The position numbers and the translations under genes were made by a program. Positions 1 through 3,888 of a stretch of DNA of 5,498 bases are shown here, one piece after another. The stretch's first letter is position 1; the number at the start of each line of letters is the position of its first letter. The stretch is taken from assembly GCA_003133265.1 (NCBI GenBank), contig PKWQ01000332.1:1-5498 (forward strand). Direction: 5' to 3'. The notes beneath the pieces were generated by a model. It did no database searches. It saw only the letters and a program-made list of their open reading frames with translations, and was not told the DNA's origin. Source of the DNA: Acetobacteraceae bacterium. GTDB taxonomy: Bacteria; Pseudomonadota; Alphaproteobacteria; Acetobacterales; Acetobacteraceae.

Positions 1-307
1 CGAAACCCGACGCGGCGCGGCGCACCGCCGCGCGCGCCGCGCTGCCCGGCCCGAGCCCGTCGAGCGGCCCGAACGGCATTGCCTGCGCCACCCCGCCACG
101 AAAGCCGACGATTTCGGCCGTCACCTCCTGCCCATCGCGGGGACGGAGCATCAGCCGGTCCCCCACAGTCAGGTGCGCGGCGACCCCGGCAACCTCGATG
201 GCGAGGCCGGACAGACCCGCGACACGCCCTTCCAACCGGAACCCGGGAAGCCGCTCGATCGCCGCGCGGCTGGCAGCGGCCCGTTTTGCCACGCTTGCGT
301 GTCTCAT
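1..307 (-). CDS. fliI: FliI, flagellar type III export ATPase (N-terminal part)
   Basis: This is the 5' part of a gene that leaves the window at its left edge: 102 complete codons plus one base on the minus strand. FliI is the cytoplasmic hexameric ATPase that energises flagellar type III protein export, working with FliH and FliJ. The visible part is the N-terminal beta-barrel domain. After a short basic, Ala-rich leader (residues 1-20) come 'EGRVAGLSGLAIEVAG' (26-41), 'LTVGDR' (46-51), 'EIVGFRGGVAQAMPFGPLDG' (65-84) and 'LGPGS' (85-89), the spacing and wording typical of FliI. The Walker motifs lie outside the window. The ATG at 305-307 is the chosen start; a GAGGAG (319-324) lies 11 nt upstream, a rather long spacing. 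The gene is divergent from ctrA. Other rotary-type ATPases (AtpD, type III secretion SctN) are less likely because of the 'GFRGGxAxxMPFGPLxG' wording. The frame is open to the edge with no disruption. Confidence 0.86.
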   Translation of the reverse strand, partial: MRHASVAKRAAASRAAIERLPGFRLEGRVAGLSGLAIEVAGVAAHLTVGDRLMLRPRDGQEVTAEIVGFRGGVAQAMPFGPLDGLGPGSAARAAVRRAASGF

Positions 308-343
308 GGTCGAAGAATCTCCTCGTTTCGTGACATTTCTTGT

Positions 344-382
344 TTTGTTCCGCATCGCTCATCATACGGCGATATTTGTTCC
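344..382. repeat. Direct repeat TTTGTTCC, two copies 31 bp apart
   Basis: TTTGTTCC occurs at 344-351 and again at 375-382 in the same orientation. The 31-bp offset is close to three helical turns. The small dyad ATCGC-N10-GCGAT lies between the copies. The pair could be two half-sites for a regulator of fliI or ctrA, but an 8-mer repeat in a short AT-rich stretch can also arise by chance. Confidence 0.35.
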
Positions 383-420
383 TAATAAAAATACACGCCA
401 ATGGTGAAAATTCCGTGGTC

Positions 421-443
421 AAATACATCCATAGGTGGTATTT
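421..443. repeat. Inverted repeat AAATAC-N11-GTATTT upstream of ctrA
   Basis: Perfect 6-bp arms (421-426 and 438-443) flank an 11-nt centre in which CC (429-430) and GG (434-435) can also pair around ATA. It ends 18 nt before the ctrA Shine-Dalgarno sequence. As DNA it could be an operator; as RNA it could be a weak leader hairpin. The left arm also repeats the AAATACA seen at 389-395, 32 bp away. Confidence 0.35.
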
Positions 444-461
444 CAGCGTCATCGGAAGAGG

Positions 462-467
462 AGGAGG
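462..467 (+). promoter_or_regulatory. Ribosome binding site of ctrA
   Basis: AGGAGG, inside a longer purine run GGAAGAGGAGGAGG (454-467), lies 6 nt before the ATG at 474. This fixes the CtrA start and excludes the in-frame upstream ATG at 435, whose extra 13 residues would lie on top of this site and have no family counterpart. Confidence 0.85.
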
Positions 468-473
468 CAACCT

Positions 474-1205
474 ATGCGTGTCTTACTCGTGGAAGACGAT
501 CTCACCGCCGCCCGTGGCATCTCCCTTATGCTGAAGACCGGCGGCGCCGTGGTCGACCTGGCCGACACCGGCGAGGAGGCCCTGGAACTGGTCCGCCACT
601 ATGACTACGACATCATGGTACTGGACCTGATGCTGCCGGACATGGAAGGCTACGAAGTCGTCCGGCGCATGCGCCTGGCGCGGATCGAGACCCCCGTGCT
701 GATCCTCTCCGGCCTGTCCCGGCCACAGGCGAAAGTGAAGGGCCTCGGCATGGGTGCCGACGACTTCATCACCAAGCCGTTCGACAAGGCCGAGCTTCTG
801 GCCCGCATGCAGGCGGTCGTCCGCCGCAGCAAGGGCTTCAGCCAGTCCATGCTCCGGGTCGGCAGCCTGGAGCTCAACCTGGACAGCCGCGAGGTAACGG
901 TAGACCGGCAGGAGGTGCATCTGACCGGCAAGGAATACGCGATCCTGGAACTGCTGGTCCTGCGCAAGGGCATGGTACTGACCAAGGAGGCGTTCCTGAA
1001 CCACCTCTATGGCGGCATGGACGAGCCGGAGATGAAGATCATCGACGTGTTCATCTGCAAGCTCCGCAAGAAACTCGCCCTGTCGGGAGCGGAAAACCTG
1101 ATCTGCACGGTATGGGGCCGTGGCTATATGATCCGGGAGCCCGCGACCACCGCCAGCGCGCCGGCCCCAGCGATCCATGCCGAGCCGGCGCTGTCGGCCG
1201 CCTGA
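474..1205 (+). CDS. ctrA: CtrA, cell-cycle response regulator
   Basis: This is a 243-aa OmpR/PhoB-type DNA-binding response regulator. CtrA is the alphaproteobacterial master regulator of cell-cycle, motility and flagellar genes, phosphorylated through CckA-ChpT. The receiver domain (about 1-117) shows acidic pocket E7/D8/D9, phosphoacceptor D51 in 'VLDLMLPD', switch S79 in 'LILSG' and K101 in 'ITKPF'. The winged-helix domain (about 125-222) carries 'TGKEYAILELL' (151-161), the recognition helix 'MKIIDVFICKLRKKL' (187-201), a hallmark of CtrA, and the wing 'TVWGRGY' (212-218). An Ala/Pro-rich tail (224-243) ends in Ser-Ala-Ala; a C-terminal Ala-Ala is the ClpXP degradation signal of Caulobacter CtrA, which is slightly shorter (about 231 aa). 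The start is MRVLLVEDD, set by a strong AGGAGG. No sensor kinase or phosphotransferase gene is adjacent. No intrinsic terminator is visible in the 74 nt to the next gene. Confidence 0.94.
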   Translation: MRVLLVEDDLTAARGISLMLKTGGAVVDLADTGEEALELVRHYDYDIMVLDLMLPDMEGYEVVRRMRLARIETPVLILSGLSRPQAKVKGLGMGADDFITKPFDKAELLARMQAVVRRSKGFSQSMLRVGSLELNLDSREVTVDRQEVHLTGKEYAILELLVLRKGMVLTKEAFLNHLYGGMDEPEMKIIDVFICKLRKKLALSGAENLICTVWGRGYMIREPATTASAPAPAIHAEPALSAA

Positions 1206-1279
1206 TCGGGGGATCGCATCGCGTCGGCGACGGGCGCATGACCCTCGAAACCGCCGCCGGGATAGACTAAGACCCTGGC

Positions 1280-2434
1280 ATGGACCTGCTTCATATCCCC
1301 GGCTCCCGTATCATCGAGGTCGCCCGCCTGGCTTTCGCGACGCCCGATGTCGATTTTCTCTGTTTCGGCGAATCCGATCAGCCGAGCCCGCGCGTGGCCC
1401 GCGACGCCGCCGTCGCGGCGCTGGATGCGGGGGCGACGAAATATCCCGATGTTCGCGGCCTGCCGGCGCTGCGCGCGGCGCTCGCCGCGTATCTGACCGG
1501 GCTGCACGCCCGGCCGGTCAGCGAAACCCGCATCCAGGTCACCGCCTCGGGCATGGCGGCGATGAACATCGCGCTGACCGCCGTGGTGCGCGCCGGCCAG
1601 CGTGTGGTGCTGCACGAACCCGAGTGGCCGAACATCGCCAATGCCGCCCTGTCGCGCGGGGCGACGGTCGAGACGATCGACCTGATCGCGCTGGAAGACG
1701 GGCGGTTCCGCCTGGACCTCGACCGGCTGGACACGATGCTTGCCGGGGCCCGGGCCTTTGTCCTGAACTCCCCCAACAACCCCACTGGCTGGACCGCGAC
1801 ATTGGCCGAGTTGCAGGCGATCCTGGCGATCTGCCGCCGGCACGGGGTGTGGCTGATCTCCGACGAGGTCTATTCCCGGCTGATCTATGACGACACGCCG
1901 GCCGCGCCCTCGGTGCTGGATGTGGCCACGCCGGACGACCGGGTCATCGTCGTCAACAGCTTCTCCAAGGCCTGGGTGATGACCGGCTGGCGGCTCGGCT
2001 GGATGGTGCTGCCCGAGGGCGCGCGCGACGCGGTGACCGAGATCGTGGAGGTGACGCATTCCGGCGTCGCCCCGTTCATCCAGCAGGCCGGGATCGCCGC
2101 GATCGGCGATACCGCGACGGTGGCGGCATTCCGGGCGCATTGCGCGCGCGGGCGGGAAATGGCCGGCGCCGCGCTGTCGGGCCTGAACGGCGTGCGTTAC
2201 GCCGCCCCGGTGGGCGCGTTCTATGCCTTCCTCGGCGTCGAGGGTCTGCGGGACTCGCTCTCGCTCGCCAAGCGGCTGGTCAGCGAGCACGGCGTCGCGG
2301 TCGCGCCCGGCGTCGCCTTCGGTGCCGCCGGCGAGGGATTTCTGCGGGTCTGCTACGCTCAATCGGCGGAGCGGATGGAGCGCGCGATGGGCCGGCTGCG
2401 CGACGGGCTGCGCGCCGAAATGGCCGCCCGGTAA
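1280..2434 (+). CDS. Class I/II PLP-dependent aminotransferase, substrate unknown
   Basis: This is a 384-aa fold-type I aminotransferase, of normal length for the aspartate/aromatic aminotransferase group. It would transfer an amino group between an amino acid and a 2-oxo acid in the cytoplasm. Visible motifs are 'FGESDQPSP' (29-37), 'YPDVRG' (55-60), 'SGMAAMNIAL' (90-99) for cofactor phosphate contact, W116 in 'EPEWPN', 'NSPNNPTGW' (163-171) with N167, 'SDEVYSRLIYDD' (194-205) with D195 and Y198, the Schiff-base lysine K230 in 'SFSKAW', R238 in 'TGWRLGW', and the substrate carboxylate-binding arginine R356 in 'FLRVCYA'. All key residues are present, so an active enzyme is expected. Substrate cannot be read from sequence. 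The ATG at 1280 is the only in-frame ATG after the stop at 1268-1270, yet no Shine-Dalgarno sequence precedes it. It follows ctrA by 74 nt and ends 2 nt from the convergent ccmB stop. No functional link to ctrA or ccm is evident. Confidence 0.92.
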   Translation: MDLLHIPGSRIIEVARLAFATPDVDFLCFGESDQPSPRVARDAAVAALDAGATKYPDVRGLPALRAALAAYLTGLHARPVSETRIQVTASGMAAMNIALTAVVRAGQRVVLHEPEWPNIANAALSRGATVETIDLIALEDGRFRLDLDRLDTMLAGARAFVLNSPNNPTGWTATLAELQAILAICRRHGVWLISDEVYSRLIYDDTPAAPSVLDVATPDDRVIVVNSFSKAWVMTGWRLGWMVLPEGARDAVTEIVEVTHSGVAPFIQQAGIAAIGDTATVAAFRAHCARGREMAGAALSGLNGVRYAAPVGAFYAFLGVEGLRDSLSLAKRLVSEHGVAVAPGVAFGAAGEGFLRVCYAQSAERMERAMGRLRDGLRAEMAAR

Positions 2435-2446
2435 GCCTACTCGGCC
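2422..2446. repeat. Dyad over the two convergent stop codons
   Basis: GGCCG (2422-2426) and CGGCC (2442-2446) can pair around a 15-nt centre holding the TAA of the aminotransferase and the TAG of ccmB. Within the centre GTA (2431-2433) and TAC (2438-2440) can also pair. There is no T-tract on either strand, so it is not a typical intrinsic terminator; a weak bidirectional transcript end is possible but unproven. Confidence 0.25.
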
Positions 2447-3102
2447 GCGCCGCGCAACGCCGCCCCCGCCGCCAGCGGGCATAGCGGCACCGCGCCGGCC
2501 AGGATCGCCGTCAGCAGCAGCAGATGCGTCCGCGCGCTCAGCCCGGCCGAAGCGGCGTCGGCCGCCGCCACGCCGAAGATCAGCACCGGCGTGGTCAACG
2601 GCAGCACCAGCAGCGGCAGCAGCACCCCGCCGCGCCGCGCGCCCAGCACGATCGCCGCCCCGGCGGTGCCCAGCAGCGACAGCAGCAGCGTCCCCGGCAC
2701 CAGGGCCAGCAACAGCACCGGAATCGCCTCGCTCGGCATGCGCAGCATCACCGCCAGCGGTGCGGCGGCCAGCAGCAGCGGCAGGCCGGTGACCACCCAG
2801 TGCGCGCAGGCCTTGGCCGCCGCGATCCCCGCCGCCGGCAAGCCGCTGAGCAGGATCTGGTCCAGCGATCCGTCGTCGAGGTCGGCGCCGAACAGCCGAT
2901 CCAGCGGCAGCAGCGCGGCCAGCAGCGCGCAGACCCAGACAATGCCGGGCGCGATCCGCCCCAGCGTTTCCGGCGCCGGGCCAATCGCCAGCGGGAACAG
3001 CGAGGCCGCCAGCACGAAGAACAGCAATGCCGCCAGGCTATCGCTGCCATGCCGCACCGACAGGCGCAGCTCGCGCGCCAGTAGCGCCCGGAACATTTTC
3101 AT
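2437..3102 (-). CDS. ccmB: CcmB, heme exporter membrane subunit
   Basis: This 221-aa integral membrane protein matches the usual CcmB length (about 220 aa). CcmB is the membrane partner of the ATPase CcmA in the System I cytochrome c maturation complex CcmABCD, which uses ATP to release heme-loaded CcmE at the periplasmic side. The N-terminus 'FRALLARELRLSVRHGSDSL' (4-23) is the family's cytoplasmic lead-in. It is followed by about six hydrophobic segments (near 23-41, 50-68, 95-119, 126-152, 159-181, 192-216). 'DRLFGADLDDGSLDQILLSG' (68-87) is the conserved cytoplasmic loop between segments 2 and 3. The ATG at 3100-3102 overlaps the ccmA TGA (3099-3101) as ATGA, implying translational coupling. 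A second in-frame ATG two codons on (3094-3096) is possible. No ccmC follows: the next gene is the convergent aminotransferase, 2 nt away. Leu is encoded mainly by CTG, giving a CAG-rich plus strand. Confidence 0.92.
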   Translation of the reverse strand: MKMFRALLARELRLSVRHGSDSLAALLFFVLAASLFPLAIGPAPETLGRIAPGIVWVCALLAALLPLDRLFGADLDDGSLDQILLSGLPAAGIAAAKACAHWVVTGLPLLLAAAPLAVMLRMPSEAIPVLLLALVPGTLLLSLLGTAGAAIVLGARRGGVLLPLLVLPLTTPVLIFGVAAADAASAGLSARTHLLLLTAILAGAVPLCPLAAGAALRGAAE

Positions 3103-3725
3103 TGCACCACCACCACGGCCCGCTTCAGCCGCAATTCGGTCGCACCCGGCAGCGGCAGCGGCAGATGCGTCGCCGCCACCACGATCCCGCCGCGTCCGCG
3201 ATGCGCGGCCAGCATCTCGCCCAGCATCTCCACCGATCCGGCATCCAGCCCCAGCGTCGGCTCGTCCAGTAGCCACAATGTCGCCGGCGAGAGTGCAAGC
3301 CGGGCCAGGGCCAGCCGCCGTTTCTGCCCGGCCGAGAGCATCCGTGCCGGCAAATCGGCCAGATCCGCCAGCCCGAGGCCGGCCAGCGCCGCCATGACGT
3401 CGCCACCGCCGATACGGGCGAAGAACGCCAGATTTTCCGCGGCACTCAGCCCCGGCTTGATCGCATCCTGATGGCCGAGATAGGCCACGCGGCCGGCGTG
3501 CTCCGCCAGATCGGCCAGCGCGTCCCGCCCATTCCACAGCATGCGCCCCGCCGCCGCGCGCAACAGGCCCGCCAGCAGCCGCAGCAGGGTGGACTTGCCC
3601 GATCCGTTCGGCCCGGCCAGCAGCAGCGCGCCGCCCGCCGGCACCGAGAAATCGATGTCGCGCAAGACCAGCCGTTCACCCCGGAACGCCGCCAAACCCT
3701 CCGCCCGCAGCAAAGCCTCCGCCAC
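3099..3725 (-). CDS. ccmA: CcmA, cytochrome c maturation ABC ATPase
   Basis: This is a 208-aa ABC ATPase, the normal CcmA size (about 205 aa). It is the cytoplasmic motor of CcmABCD in c-type cytochrome biogenesis. Motifs (numbered from the GTG start) are Walker A 'GPNGSGKST' (38-46, K44), Q-loop region 'LGHQDAIKPGLSAAENL' (83-99, Q86), which is the distinctive CcmA wording, signature 'LSAGQKRR' (130-137), Walker B 'LWLLDEP' (150-156; D154, E155), D-loop 'LGLD' (158-161) and H187 in 'ATHLPL'. The start is GTG at 3723-3725, with AGGTGGAG (plus strand 3733-3740) 7 nt upstream. The open frame runs on to an ATG at 3929, but that would add 68 residues with no ABC homology and overlap acnA, so it is rejected. 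The gene is first in a two-gene unit with ccmB and divergent from acnA. Confidence 0.93.
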   Translation of the reverse strand: MAEALLRAEGLAAFRGERLVLRDIDFSVPAGGALLLAGPNGSGKSTLLRLLAGLLRAAAGRMLWNGRDALADLAEHAGRVAYLGHQDAIKPGLSAAENLAFFARIGGGDVMAALAGLGLADLADLPARMLSAGQKRRLALARLALSPATLWLLDEPTLGLDAGSVEMLGEMLAAHRGRGGIVVAATHLPLPLPGATELRLKRAVVVVQ

Positions 3726-3888
3726 CGCGACACTCCACCTGATCGTTTCGACCCCGCCTAATGGACAGGGGCCGCCGGTATGGTCTAAGCCCCGCGTGCC
3801 GGGAACTCGCACACGCGACGACGCCCTTAACCACGGGGACGCGCGCCGCACAACATAGAGGCGTCTTCCAAAAGAGGACGAATGGTCA
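3726..3888. promoter_or_regulatory. Divergent ccmA/acnA control region
   Basis: This 163-nt noncoding stretch separates the GTG of ccmA (minus) from the ATG of acnA (plus). It contains an inverted repeat CGCGTG-N13-CACGCG (3793-3798, 3812-3817) and TTAACCA (3827-3833), which resembles a CtrA half-site (consensus TTAACCAT) and holds the only TTAA tetramer I could find in the window. TTAACC (3827-3832) could also act as a weak -35 for acnA with CAACAT (3851-3856) at 18-bp spacing, but the -10 match is poor. No recognisable RirA, Irr or IscR site was identified by eye. Promoters for both genes are expected here; exact positions are unresolved. Confidence 0.6.
3793..3817. repeat. Inverted repeat CGCGTG-N13-CACGCG
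   Basis: Perfect 6-bp arms with a 13-nt spacer lie midway in the ccmA/acnA divergent region. An overlapping GTGC/GCAC pairing (3796-3799, 3809-3812) is also possible. The position suits an operator acting on both genes, but such short GC arms are common by chance in this base composition. Confidence 0.25.

Larger units (their letters stand above)
308..473. promoter_or_regulatory. Divergent fliI/ctrA control region
   Basis: This 166-nt noncoding stretch lies between the start codons of fliI (minus) and ctrA (plus). It is clearly AT-richer than its surroundings, especially 328-450, as expected for promoters in a GC-rich genome. It holds direct repeats TTTGTTCC (344-351, 375-382) and AAATACA (389-395, 421-427), a small dyad ATCGC-N10-GCGAT (354-358, 369-373), and an inverted repeat AAATAC-N11-GTATTT (421-426, 438-443). 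One GANTC sequence (GAATC, 315-319), the target of CcrM-type methylases, sits in the fliI leader. I find no TTAA-N7-TTAA CtrA box and no convincing -35/-10 pair. Promoters for both genes must be here unless ctrA is read from further upstream, but exact sites cannot be assigned by eye. Confidence 0.7.

Noticed and set aside
270..300. Sigma-54-like TGGC...TTGC sequence
   Set aside because: The spacing between the GG and GC elements is about four bases too long, and it lies inside the fliI coding region.
79..407. Small plus-strand open frames over the fliI start and intergenic region
   Set aside because: They overlap the fliI coding region in antisense, are Arg/Pro-rich, lack ribosome sites and match nothing I recognise.
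483..1178. Minus-strand open frame opposite ctrA
   Set aside because: No domain, shadow composition, and fully covered by the well-supported ctrA.
1206..1279. Possible terminator after ctrA (CGTC-GGC-GACG)
   Set aside because: The stem is only 4 bp and there is no T-tract, so intrinsic termination is not supported.
1124..2482. Long minus-strand open frame (452 codons) opposite the aminotransferase
   Set aside because: It is rich in Arg, Gly, His, Ala and Pro with no recognisable domain, and lies antisense to a gene with all catalytic motifs intact. Long antisense frames are expected at this GC content.
2512..2900. CAG/GCAGCAG-rich tracts on the plus strand
   Set aside because: They are the reverse complement of CTG leucine and GCTG-type codons in the hydrophobic segments of ccmB, not an independent repeat array.
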